Assembly (NCBI GenBank): GCA_045106735.1
Contig: JBGCEZ010000023.1
Coordinates: 62,001-126,000 of the forward strand
Length of the DNA: 64,000 nucleotides
Reading direction: 5' to 3'
Source: JBGCEZ01 sp045106735
GTDB taxonomy: Bacteria; Planctomycetota; Phycisphaerae; Phycisphaerales; SM1A02
In this document: positions 1 through 8,128 of the stretch, piece after piece
How positions within the stretch are numbered: the stretch's first letter is position 1
Layout: each line of letters begins with the position of its first letter
The notes under the pieces: generated by a model
Database searches by the model: none
What the model saw: the letters and a program-made list of their open reading frames with translations, nothing else
What the model was told of the DNA's origin: nothing
Position numbers and translations under genes: made by a program

Positions 1-136
1 GAATGCGCGAACGGAGCCGGGCGGCCACGATCATCGAGGGGGGACCGCAATTCCGTCCGAAGTGCTGACACGTCCCGGGTCCCAAGCGCATCCTGTAAGT
101 GACCGTCCGCCCCCGCGGCGTGCCGCCCTGCCCTTC

Positions 137-946
137 ATGCATCCCCAAACGTCTGCAGCCTCGGCCTCTGGTCCCTCCGTCGACTCCGGCGCTGAGTCCA
201 GGCCGGCTGCGCCGATCACCGCCGCAAACCGGCCACTGACGGTGACCGAGTTCGAGGCTGGAGGAAGCACCCTCCGATCGCAGGAACCGGACGCGGCCTC
301 GGCCACGCCACCGGCGCCCCTCTCGCGGGCGGCGATCGAGCGGATCTGGACCCGCAATCGGCGCTGGGTCGCGGCCATTCTGATCGCCCACAAGCCCTCG
401 GACAGTGACGTCGACGATCTGCTGCAGGAGGTAGCCATGGCCCTCGTGGCGAAAGGACACACGATTCGCGACGAAGCGGCGGCCCGCGGCTGGCTGCGGA
501 CCGTGGCGATCAACGCCGCCCGCCTGGCCGGCCGGCACCGAACCCGTCGGCGTCTGGATCGCCGCGTCTCGCTGGACCACGTGGACCCCGGCGGGCTCAC
601 CCCGAACCGGCGAGCGACCGACCGGGCGACCGACGCGCTGACCGGCCCCGGCGCGGGCCCCGATCGCTCCTCCCGGCGAAACACCGCTGCCCCGGCCGCC
701 GGCTCGCTCGTGACCCACGACGATCCCGGAGCGACCGCCGCGGTGCGCGAGATCCACCAACGCCTGACCGCCCTGCCGGAAATCTACCGCGAGCCGCTCA
801 TGCTGCGGGCCGTCCGGGGATTGCCGTCTTCCGTCATCGGCGAGGTCCTGGGCCTTTCCGAAGCGGCGGTCAACACCCGCCTCGCCCGGGCCCGGCGCTT
901 GCTCCGCGAGACCATCGATCCACCGCCTGACCCCGACGACGACTGA
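137..946 (+). CDS. ECF-type RNA polymerase sigma-70 factor
   Basis: Alternative sigma factor that would direct core polymerase to a small regulon. The first ~70 residues are a low-complexity tail rich in Ala, Ser and Pro. Region 2 follows, with the core-binding motif DVDDLLQEVAMALVAKG and the WLRTVAINAAR segment. A polar linker leads to region 4 near the C-terminus (LPEIYREPLMLRAVRGL, then the helix-turn-helix GEVLGLSEAAVNTRLARAR). I chose ATG 137; the frame is open up to a GTG at 62, but codons there lose the usual GC third-position bias and neither start has a clear ribosome site. The next gene, 39 bp downstream, encodes a single-TM protein in the position of an anti-sigma factor, so activity is probably controlled from the membrane. 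Regulon unknown. Confidence 0.88.
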   Translation: MHPQTSAASASGPSVDSGAESRPAAPITAANRPLTVTEFEAGGSTLRSQEPDAASATPPAPLSRAAIERIWTRNRRWVAAILIAHKPSDSDVDDLLQEVAMALVAKGHTIRDEAAARGWLRTVAINAARLAGRHRTRRRLDRRVSLDHVDPGGLTPNRRATDRATDALTGPGAGPDRSSRRNTAAPAAGSLVTHDDPGATAAVREIHQRLTALPEIYREPLMLRAVRGLPSSVIGEVLGLSEAAVNTRLARARRLLRETIDPPPDPDDD

Positions 947-985
947 ACCGCCGAGCCTCGCCCGCACCGCCCCCTCCGTCGACCG

Positions 986-1861
986 ATGACTGAAAGCCGA
1001 CCCATGACCGATTCCGCCCAACGCCGCACGCCGACGACCACGCCAACTGTGGACGGTGGCCACGACGCCCTGATCGACCGCATCGCCTCAGGTGATCTGA
1101 CCGGCGCGACGTGGTCTCGCTGGGCGAACGCGGCCGGCGATGATTCGGCTGCCTGGCGTTCCATGGCCGAATGCTTGCGGGATCAGCTCGCCTTGATCGA
1201 TCTGGCCCAGGTTGGTGCCGGCGCGGCGAACGCGGCCGGCCTGCCCGCCGTGACCGCCGCCCAGGCCGCCGACACGTTCGACGCGGCATCGCTCGAAGCG
1301 CTGCTCGCCCCCACGGCCGACGCCACGGACGCCATCACCGCCGGTCCCCTTGCTTCCCCCGCCGCCATGCCCAACGTGCGAGCCGTGGCCCACGACGCGG
1401 CCTCCGAGCCGGCCATGCGTTTCCCTGCCCCCCGCTCGACCGGCGCCCGGGCCCGCGGCGCCGCGGGCTGGCTCGTCGCGGCCATGCTGCTGCTCTCGCT
1501 CATCGTTTCCGCCCCGTTGCGCTCCGGCACGGCCCCGAGCGTCGGCCCCGTCGCCGGCGACCCCTCGGCGACGCCAACCCCGACCGAGGCCGTGCAGACC
1601 GCTGGCCTGACCGCCGATGACGCCCTGTCGCTCTACCTCGACCGAGGCCGAGCCGAAGGCCGCGTCGTGCGCGAGTCGCCCACCCAAGTGCTCATTTCGT
1701 CGCGTCCCTCGGCCGACGGCAAGGGCCTGGAAGTGACGTACGTCCGGCAGATTCTCGAGCGGATGGTCGTGCCCGAGATGTACACCAATGCTGGCCGGAA
1801 CGAAGACGGCGGCGTCCGTCTCGCCCGGCTCGAGGCCCGTCGCCCTCAACCCCCGATGTGA
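986..1861 (+). CDS. Single-TM protein, probable anti-sigma factor
   Basis: No family recognised by sequence; the role is inferred from position and topology. The cytoplasmic N-terminal half (~155 residues) begins with a short helical segment (HDALIDRIASGDLT, then WSRWANAAGDD) such as anti-sigma factors of ECF operons often carry, but no HxxxCxxC zinc motif is visible. One hydrophobic helix (about residues 158-177, WLVAAMLLLSLIVSAPL) would place ~110 C-terminal residues outside the inner membrane. That tail contains an Asp/Leu-rich segment and a short basic domain. It follows the ECF sigma gene by 39 bp and precedes a secreted PDZ protein, so the three may sense envelope state. A second in-frame ATG lies at 1004. 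Confidence 0.7.
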   Translation: MTESRPMTDSAQRRTPTTTPTVDGGHDALIDRIASGDLTGATWSRWANAAGDDSAAWRSMAECLRDQLALIDLAQVGAGAANAAGLPAVTAAQAADTFDAASLEALLAPTADATDAITAGPLASPAAMPNVRAVAHDAASEPAMRFPAPRSTGARARGAAGWLVAAMLLLSLIVSAPLRSGTAPSVGPVAGDPSATPTPTEAVQTAGLTADDALSLYLDRGRAEGRVVRESPTQVLISSRPSADGKGLEVTYVRQILERMVVPEMYTNAGRNEDGGVRLARLEARRPQPPM

Positions 1862-2050
1862 ATCCGCCACCAGCCACGGTTTTCGGCGTTTTCCGCGACG
1901 AGAACCCGCCTGGCGCGCATCCACATGACCACTCCGCCGTGCCTTCGGGCCGCCGGACGCATCCCGACTTCTTTCGCGGGCTCGGCGCACCGCTCCCGTC
2001 CCTTCGGCCGCCCGACTTTGGCCTGGCCTTCTGATCCGGAACCTCCCGAC

Positions 2051-3778
2051 ATGCTGCCAATGCTCCACACCCTGCTGTTCATCCCGATGGTGACGCTCGC
2101 CGCCACCACCGCTTCTTCTTCGCCCTGCCCGCCGGATTGCTCGAATGAAGCCCACGGCCATGCCGCGGTGCTGACCGAGTCTGAGCCGGTCGCCACCAAC
2201 GTCGTCCACGCGTTCTTCACCGGCGAGGAAGAGGTCGACGAAGAGATCACGCTCAACGGCAAGTCGATCTTCAACATCACGATGATCGACGGCGCTGAAA
2301 CGATCAACATCGAGCACGATGGCAAGACGATGTCGGCCGTGGTGAACGGCAAGGCCGTGCCCGCCGATCGCGTGCGGATGAACGACGGCCGGGTCGAAGT
2401 GCTCGATGCCCGCGGAAAGATCCTGCACTCCATTCCCGTGTCGATCGGCCGAGCCGCGGCGATTCTCGACGGCGACTTCGACTTCGATGGCGACTTCGAG
2501 TTCGACCGGTTCACATTCGATGACAACGAAATGGGCGCTCTGAAGCGACGCTTCGGTGGCGCGATGGATCAACTGCGCGTCCTCCAAGGCGGCGAGCTGC
2601 CCGAGGGCCTGCTCCAGCTCGACAACATGGGCGACGGCGTGTTGCGGGCGTTTGTCCGCGGCGACGACAACAACGTCCGCTGGGACATCGGCGAAGACGC
2701 GTCGCCGCCCAACGCCATGATCGGCGTCCACCTGGAAGCGCCCGGCGACGTGCTCTGCGCCCAGCTCGGCCTCGATGCCGATTCCGCCACCGTGATTTCC
2801 GGCGTCCTGGCCGGACTGCCGGCGGCCAAGGGCGGACTGAAGCCGTTCGACATCATCGTCGCGGTGGACGGCGAGGGAGCGGTGGGCATCCAACGCGTCC
2901 GTTCGTTGCTCGGTGCGGCCAACCCCGGTGATCGCGTCGCGGTCGAAGTCGTCCGCGGCGGCGAACGCGTGCTCGTCAACGTTCGCCCCGCGGCCTACGA
3001 CTCCGCCGCCCTGTCCGCGGCCGACGTGAAGGGCCGCGTCGCCGGCACGAGCAGCGGCCGTGAGGTCGGCCTGTTCCCGCAAGCCGCGGACCAGCGCATC
3101 TTCTTTGCTCCCGGTGAAGAGGGCGGCAACTTCCGCGTCTTCGAACGTCCGAACACCCGCGAACTCCGCCTCCCGATGGACGCCGGCACGATCCAGTTGA
3201 AGCTCGACGACAGCAATCAGCTTCGCGAGCTGGCCGACAGCCTGGGCCGCGAACTCCGCGTGGAGCTTCGCGAAGTGCTCCCCGAGATGCTGCAGGAGAC
3301 CGATCGCGGCATCGAAGAGATCCGCCGTGGCATGCGGCTCGCCGAGCCGATCATCGATGGCGTCCTTGGCCAAGTCGAAGGCATGGTTGAGGATCCGGAG
3401 ACCGTCGCCCGCATCCAGATCATGATCGAAGAAGCCCTGGGCGAAGCCGCCGATGGCCTGCACGAAGCGATCATCGATCTGGACGAGCACATGCCCTCCG
3501 GACTCCGCGAGGTCATCGAGACCGAAATGGAGAACTTGCCCAAGGTCATTGGCCGAGCGAATGAAGCCCAGGCCGTCGAGCGTGAAGCCGTCGTCCGCGA
3601 AGCCGTCGAGCGAGCCCGCCGCGCCGGCGCCGACGCCCGCAAGATCGAAGGCTCCATGCGTCCGGTCCGCGTCCCGGCCGCGGTCGAAGGCGGCCGGACC
3701 CGCGATCTGGAACGGCGCATGGAACGCATCGAAGCGATGCTCGAACGCCTGATGCAGCGGCTTGACCGTTCGGAGTGA
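2051..3778 (+). CDS. Secreted PDZ-domain protein with C-terminal coiled coil
   Basis: The frame opens at 1925, but ATG 2051 gives a clean signal peptide (MLPMLHTLLFIPMVTLAATT), so I start there (575 residues). After an acidic region containing FDFDGDFEFDRFTFDD, residues ~223-313 form a PDZ domain (GVHLEAPGDVLCAQLGL, GGLKPFDIIVAVDGE, GDRVAVEVVRGGERV). No HtrA-type protease domain precedes it, so it more likely binds peptides or acts as a scaffold. The C-terminal third is helical and charged and ends in a heptad segment, ERRMERIEAMLERLMQRLD. A closely similar segment occurs in the M56 protein at 28471-32244. It is probably co-transcribed with the sigma and anti-sigma-like genes. The ~190-bp gap before it leaves room for its own promoter. 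Confidence 0.78.
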   Translation: MLPMLHTLLFIPMVTLAATTASSSPCPPDCSNEAHGHAAVLTESEPVATNVVHAFFTGEEEVDEEITLNGKSIFNITMIDGAETINIEHDGKTMSAVVNGKAVPADRVRMNDGRVEVLDARGKILHSIPVSIGRAAAILDGDFDFDGDFEFDRFTFDDNEMGALKRRFGGAMDQLRVLQGGELPEGLLQLDNMGDGVLRAFVRGDDNNVRWDIGEDASPPNAMIGVHLEAPGDVLCAQLGLDADSATVISGVLAGLPAAKGGLKPFDIIVAVDGEGAVGIQRVRSLLGAANPGDRVAVEVVRGGERVLVNVRPAAYDSAALSAADVKGRVAGTSSGREVGLFPQAADQRIFFAPGEEGGNFRVFERPNTRELRLPMDAGTIQLKLDDSNQLRELADSLGRELRVELREVLPEMLQETDRGIEEIRRGMRLAEPIIDGVLGQVEGMVEDPETVARIQIMIEEALGEAADGLHEAIIDLDEHMPSGLREVIETEMENLPKVIGRANEAQAVEREAVVREAVERARRAGADARKIEGSMRPVRVPAAVEGGRTRDLERRMERIEAMLERLMQRLDRSE

Positions 3779-3788
3779 GTCCGACCCC

Positions 3789-3840
3789 GGTCGTCCGACT
3801 CCGGTCGTCTGGCTCCGGTTTTCTGGCTCCGGTCTTCTGG
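3789..3840 (+). repeat. 14-bp tandem repeat, ~3.7 copies
   Basis: Imperfect units at 3789-3802, 3803-3816, 3817-3830 and a partial copy at 3831-3840, consensus ggtcgtctggctcc. They start 10 bp after the stop of the PDZ gene and lie before its terminator hairpin, so they would be in the 3' untranslated part of that transcript. Confidence 0.8.
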
Positions 3841-3915
3841 CACGAACGACCAAACGTCGGCGAACAACAGTCGCCAATGATCCGACGGCCAGCAGCGCCG
3901 CCCTGAACCCCACGC

Positions 3916-3961
3916 ACCCCTCTCCCGGCCCGTACCCACGACGGCCGGGGGAGGGGTCTTT
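3916..3961 (+). terminator. Hairpin terminator after the sigma/PDZ cluster
   Basis: Left arm 3916-3930 (acccctctcccggcc) pairs with 3943-3957 (ggccgggggaggggt) over 15 positions with one mismatch. The loop is 12 nt and CTTTCG follows. It lies 137 bp after the PDZ gene and 55 bp before the photolyase gene. The short U-run makes it a plausible rather than a textbook intrinsic terminator. Confidence 0.65.
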
Positions 3962-4012
3962 CGTTGGGGACGCGTCACGGAACCACCGGAGCATGCGGCC
4001 TACGATCCGGCC

Positions 4013-5521
4013 ATGTCCGACCGCCGCCCGCTCTTCGTGATTCTCGGCAACCAACTGTTCGCCCCCGAACACCTGGCCGCCTGGACCAACGCCCGGTTCT
4101 TCATGGCCGAAGACCTCGGTCTGTGCACCGACGTTCGGCACCACCAACAGAAGATCGTGCTGTTTCTCGCCGCCATGCGGCACCACGGCGACGCCCTCGC
4201 CGAACGCGGCTGGGACGTCGCGTACACGGAACTCACCGACCCACTCGGCGATGCTGCCTACGAAGACAAACTCGACGCCGAATTGGCCGCTCACCCCACG
4301 GACGAGCTCGTCAGCTTCGAGATCGAAGACGCGCCCTTCGCCGCCCGAATCGATGCCTGGGCCGAGGCCAAGGGACTCCGCCGGACCATCGTGCCCAGCC
4401 CGATGTTCCTCACCCCGCGGGCGGAGTTTGAGGCGTACCTCGATGGCGCCCGCCGCAAGCCCTTCATGGCCCGCTTCTACGAGCGGCAACGCACCCGGCT
4501 CAACATTCTGGTCGACGAGCACGGCGCCCCCGAAGGCGGACAGTGGAGCTTCGACCACGACAATCGCCGGAAGATCCCACGAGACGTGGCGATTCCCGAG
4601 CTGCCAGCCCCGGCCCCCACCGACCACGTCCGCGCTGTGCAGGCCATCGTCGCCGAACGCTTCGCGGACCATCCCGGCAGCGCGGCCGACTTCTGGCTTC
4701 CCGTCACCCGCCGCTCGGCCCTGGCCTGGTTGCGACGGTTCATCGAGGAGCGGCTGGAACTCTTCGGCCACTACGAAGACGCGATGACCACGCGCGACCC
4801 GTTTCTCTTCCACTCGGTGCTCACGCCGATGCTGAACCTTGGGCTCGTCACGCCGGCCGAGTGCATCGAGCGCGCCCTCGCCCACGCCGAAGCGCACGAC
4901 ACGCCGATCAACAGCCTCGAAGGCTTCGTCCGCCAGATCATCGGCTGGCGCGAGTTCGTGCGCGGCGTGTACCACGCCTTTGGCGAAGAGCAGGCCAGCC
5001 GCAATTTCTTCGGGCACGAGCGCCGGCTCACCGACGCGTGGTTCGACGGCAGCACCGGACTTGATCCCCTCGATCACACCATCGAGACCGCATCGCGCTG
5101 GGGCTGGACGCACCACATCGAACGCCTGATGATCGCCGGCAACCTGATGGTGCTCTGCCGCGTCCATCCGCCCGAGGCGTACCGCTGGTTCATGGAGATG
5201 TACATCGACTCGTCGGACTGGGTGATGGGCCCGAACGTCTACGGCATGGGCATCTTCAGCGACGGCGGGATCTTCTCGACCAAGCCGTACATCTGCGGTT
5301 CGAACTACATCCGCAAGATGAGCGACTTCCCCAAGGGCGACTGGTGCGAGGTCATGGACGGGCTCTACTGGAAGTTCATCGCCGACAATCGGGCGTACTT
5401 CCAGGGCAACCACCGCCTGAGCATGATGCCCCGCCAGCTCGACAAGATGGCCGACGATCGCCGCGATCGAATCTTCGGCCTGGCTGAGGGTTTCATCGAA
5501 CGGGTGACGACGCCGGGCTGA
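4013..5521 (+). CDS. Cryptochrome/photolyase family protein (PhrB-like)
   Basis: Resembles the prokaryotic (6-4)-photolyase/iron-sulfur cryptochrome group, the COG3046 type of about 500 residues. The N-terminal antenna-type domain (LFVILGNQLF, FFMAEDLGLCTDVRHHQQK) is followed by a helical FAD-binding domain. Recognisable blocks there are EGFVRQIIGWREFVRGVY (about 303-320), RWFMEMYIDSSDWVMGPNVY (391-410) and NYIRKMSDF (431-439) before DGLYWKFI. Group members that carry a 4Fe-4S cluster use four C-terminal cysteines; here I see only C382, C428 and C445 in that region, with PKGDW where a CxxC pair would be expected. Cluster binding is therefore doubtful. It stands alone after a terminator. Likely role: light-driven repair of UV lesions or blue-light sensing. 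Confidence 0.9.
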   Translation: MSDRRPLFVILGNQLFAPEHLAAWTNARFFMAEDLGLCTDVRHHQQKIVLFLAAMRHHGDALAERGWDVAYTELTDPLGDAAYEDKLDAELAAHPTDELVSFEIEDAPFAARIDAWAEAKGLRRTIVPSPMFLTPRAEFEAYLDGARRKPFMARFYERQRTRLNILVDEHGAPEGGQWSFDHDNRRKIPRDVAIPELPAPAPTDHVRAVQAIVAERFADHPGSAADFWLPVTRRSALAWLRRFIEERLELFGHYEDAMTTRDPFLFHSVLTPMLNLGLVTPAECIERALAHAEAHDTPINSLEGFVRQIIGWREFVRGVYHAFGEEQASRNFFGHERRLTDAWFDGSTGLDPLDHTIETASRWGWTHHIERLMIAGNLMVLCRVHPPEAYRWFMEMYIDSSDWVMGPNVYGMGIFSDGGIFSTKPYICGSNYIRKMSDFPKGDWCEVMDGLYWKFIADNRAYFQGNHRLSMMPRQLDKMADDRRDRIFGLAEGFIERVTTPG

Positions 5522-5554
5522 CGCAGCCAACGCTCCGCTCCGCCACGCCACGCC

Positions 5555-5624
5555 GCTGCCTGCAGCTGCCTGCAGCTGCCTGCCGCCGCCACGCCGCCAC
5601 GCCGCCGTCACGCCGTCACGCCGT
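5555..5624 (+). repeat. Low-complexity tandem repeats before the Lon-family gene
   Basis: Three copies of gctgcctgc(a) at 5555-5583 run into a gccacgccgcc / gtcacgcc array ending about 5624, inside the 150-bp gap between the photolyase gene and the protease gene. No promoter or hairpin is evident. Confidence 0.6.
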
Positions 5625-5671
5625 CCCCAGGGAAAACGCCGCCGCCCCCGGGCCCCCACTACCATGGCGGC

Positions 5672-8128
5672 ATGCCAGACCCGACCCGCGCCGACGCCGC
5701 TCCCGCCATCCCCACGCCCTCGCCCCTCGGCCCTGACGCCCTCCGCTGGCGATGCCCAGCGGATTGGCTGACGTTCAAGGACACCAGCGAAGTCGAGCCC
5801 CTTCGCGGCATTCGCGGGCAGGACACCGCCCTCGAGGCGCTGCGATTCGGCCTGGCCACCCGGGCCCCGGGACACCACGTCTTTGTCCGCGGCTTCACCG
5901 GCACCGGCCGAGCCCGGCTGGTCGGCGAGGTCCTCGACGAGATTCGTCCGTCCTGCCGGCTGGTGGCCGACCACTGCTACGTCCACCGCTTCAACGATCC
6001 CTCGCGCCCGCGGTTGATCACCCTGCCCCGAAGCCGTGGCCATGACTTCGCCGCCCGGGTCGAAGATCTCGCCCAATTCATCGTTGGCAGCCTGCCGAAG
6101 GTGCTCTCGGCCGAGTCCATGCGTTCGCGCCGGACCGCGATCACCGCCGACGGCGAAGAACGCTTCGATGCCCTCCTCGCCCCCTTCGAGAAGAAGGTCG
6201 CCGACGCGGGCGCGACGCTCGTCACCGTGGGCGACGGCCCCGGCGCGACCCCCGCCGTGTTCCCCTTGGTTGACGGCGAACCTGCGCCGCCGGAAGCCCT
6301 GCGCCGGCTTCGGGCCGAAGGCACGCTGGCCGAGGAAGACTACGAGACCCTGACCGCAACGATCGAATCCCTGGGCCGTGAACTCGAGACCGTGCTGCCC
6401 GACCTCCAGGCGATCCGCGAAGCCGCCGGCCGCGAGCTCACCGAGCTCACCCGCGCCGAGATTCATCGCCAGCTGCGCACCCGGGCCGACGCGATTACCG
6501 CCGAGTTCGACACGGTTCCGGTTCGCAAGTTCTTGGCCGAGCTCGTCGAAGCCGTGGCCAAGAGCGGCGTCCCGAACATGCCGGATCGCGAAGACGGGGA
6601 GCCTGAGATTCCCGCGGTGTTCCAGGTCAACGTGCTCCGCCATCACGAGCGGGACGCCGACTGTCCCGTGGTCGTGGAAGCGGCCCCGGGCCGGGCGGCG
6701 ATCTTCGGCACCATCGAAACGCCGCGGGGCGACGCCGATACCGCCCCGCACATGCTGGTTCGGGCTGGCAGTTTGCTGGAAGCCGACGGCGGATTCCTCG
6801 TGCTGGAGGCGCGGGACCTCATTGCCGCCGGACGCGCTTGGCCCCTGCTGGCCCGAACGCTCCGCAGCCGGCAACTGGAAATCGAAGCGGCCGACGAGCA
6901 GGCGACCCCGGTTTCCGGCATCAAGCCAGATCCCATCGCCCTCAACACGAAGATCGTGCTGGTGGGCGACGACATCGTCTTCGCCGTGCTCGAACAGAAC
7001 GACGGCGACTTCTCCCAGCTCTTCAAGGTCGTGGCCGACTTTGAATCGACCATGCTGCGGCGACCGGAATCGGCCGCGATCTACGCCGGCGTCCTGGCCC
7101 GTGTCGCCGAGGAAGAATCGCTCTCCCCGTTCGACGCCGGAGCGGTGCGTCGACTGGTGGAACACGGAGCCCGCGTGGCGGCCAATGCCGAACGCATCAC
7201 CGCGCGACTCGGCCGGATCTGCGACATCGCCCGCGAAGCCGCCTACGTGGCCGAGCGATCCGGCGACCAGCCAGTCAATGCTGAGCACGTGGAGGACGCC
7301 ATCCAGCGCGGACGCAACCGGGCGGATCTGCCGGCCCGGCGCTTCCACGACTTGTTGGCCGACGGGACCATCCGCGTCGACGTCAGCGGCCACGTCGTCG
7401 GCCAGATCAACGGACTCGCGACCGTGAGCGCGGGGCCCATCACCTACGGATTCCCGCAGCGCATCACGTCCAGCGTCGGCCCGGGCACGCTCGGACTGGT
7501 CAACGTCGAGTACGAATCGGAACTCAGTGGTTCGATCCACACCAAGGGCTTCCACATCCTCCGCGGCCTGATGCACCACTTGCTGGCCTTGGAGCATCCG
7601 CTCACCCTCGACGCCTCGATTGTGTTCGAGCAAAGCTATGGCGGCGTGGACGGGGACTCCGCTTCCGGCGCCGAGTCGGTGTGCATGATCAGCGCGCTCA
7701 CCGGCACCCCGATCCGCCAGGACTTGGCGATGACGGGCGCGATCGACCAGCGCGGCGGCATCATGGCCATCGGGGCGGTGAACGAGAAGATCGACGGGTT
7801 CTTCGACGCCTGCGACCGACGTGGCCTCACCGGCACGCAGGGCGTCATCATCCCGGCGACCAACGTCGGCGATCTGTCGGTGGCCGAACGGGTGGTCAGT
7901 GCATGCGCCGACGGCCGGTTCCACATCCATCCGGTGCAGCGAGTCGAAGAAGCCCTGGCCCTCTTCACCGGCGAAGCCGTCCCGCTGACCGCGGCCCACG
8001 GCTCCGGCCATCTTCCGGAACCGGGTTCACTGCTCGGCCGGGCCCGGGCTCAGGCTGAACGGCTCTGGGCTGCGTCCGGTCCCGCCTCGGCCTCGCCCAC
8101 CCCGGCGGCTTCGGCGTCGATGGCCTGA
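5672..8128 (+). CDS. Lon-family (LonB/COG1067-type) two-domain protease
   Basis: An 818-residue protein without the N-terminal substrate domain of classical Lon. The ATPase-like part has a P-loop equivalent at ~residues 73-80 that reads GFTGTGRA, so the Walker A Lys and Ser/Thr are replaced. A Walker-B-like segment reads GGFLVLEARDLI, and a helical insertion fills residues ~150-300. The C-terminal proteolytic domain is intact: S663 in DGDSASGAE and K706 in GAVNEKIDGFF lie 43 residues apart, the spacing of the Ser/Lys dyad in Lon. The C-terminal 40 residues are Ala/Pro/Ser-rich. The gene's 3' end overlaps the convergent HDOD gene by 79 bp. It probably degrades misfolded cytoplasmic proteins; ATP dependence is uncertain because of the altered P-loop. 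Confidence 0.9.
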   Translation: MPDPTRADAAPAIPTPSPLGPDALRWRCPADWLTFKDTSEVEPLRGIRGQDTALEALRFGLATRAPGHHVFVRGFTGTGRARLVGEVLDEIRPSCRLVADHCYVHRFNDPSRPRLITLPRSRGHDFAARVEDLAQFIVGSLPKVLSAESMRSRRTAITADGEERFDALLAPFEKKVADAGATLVTVGDGPGATPAVFPLVDGEPAPPEALRRLRAEGTLAEEDYETLTATIESLGRELETVLPDLQAIREAAGRELTELTRAEIHRQLRTRADAITAEFDTVPVRKFLAELVEAVAKSGVPNMPDREDGEPEIPAVFQVNVLRHHERDADCPVVVEAAPGRAAIFGTIETPRGDADTAPHMLVRAGSLLEADGGFLVLEARDLIAAGRAWPLLARTLRSRQLEIEAADEQATPVSGIKPDPIALNTKIVLVGDDIVFAVLEQNDGDFSQLFKVVADFESTMLRRPESAAIYAGVLARVAEEESLSPFDAGAVRRLVEHGARVAANAERITARLGRICDIAREAAYVAERSGDQPVNAEHVEDAIQRGRNRADLPARRFHDLLADGTIRVDVSGHVVGQINGLATVSAGPITYGFPQRITSSVGPGTLGLVNVEYESELSGSIHTKGFHILRGLMHHLLALEHPLTLDASIVFEQSYGGVDGDSASGAESVCMISALTGTPIRQDLAMTGAIDQRGGIMAIGAVNEKIDGFFDACDRRGLTGTQGVIIPATNVGDLSVAERVVSACADGRFHIHPVQRVEEALALFTGEAVPLTAAHGSGHLPEPGSLLGRARAQAERLWAASGPASASPTPAASASMA

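Noticed and set aside
1088..8011. Open reading frame of about 2300 codons on the minus strand
   Set aside because: It lies antisense to the PDZ, photolyase and Lon-family genes, whose domains are clear, and is a product of high GC; its translation is His/Gly/Arg-rich without motifs.
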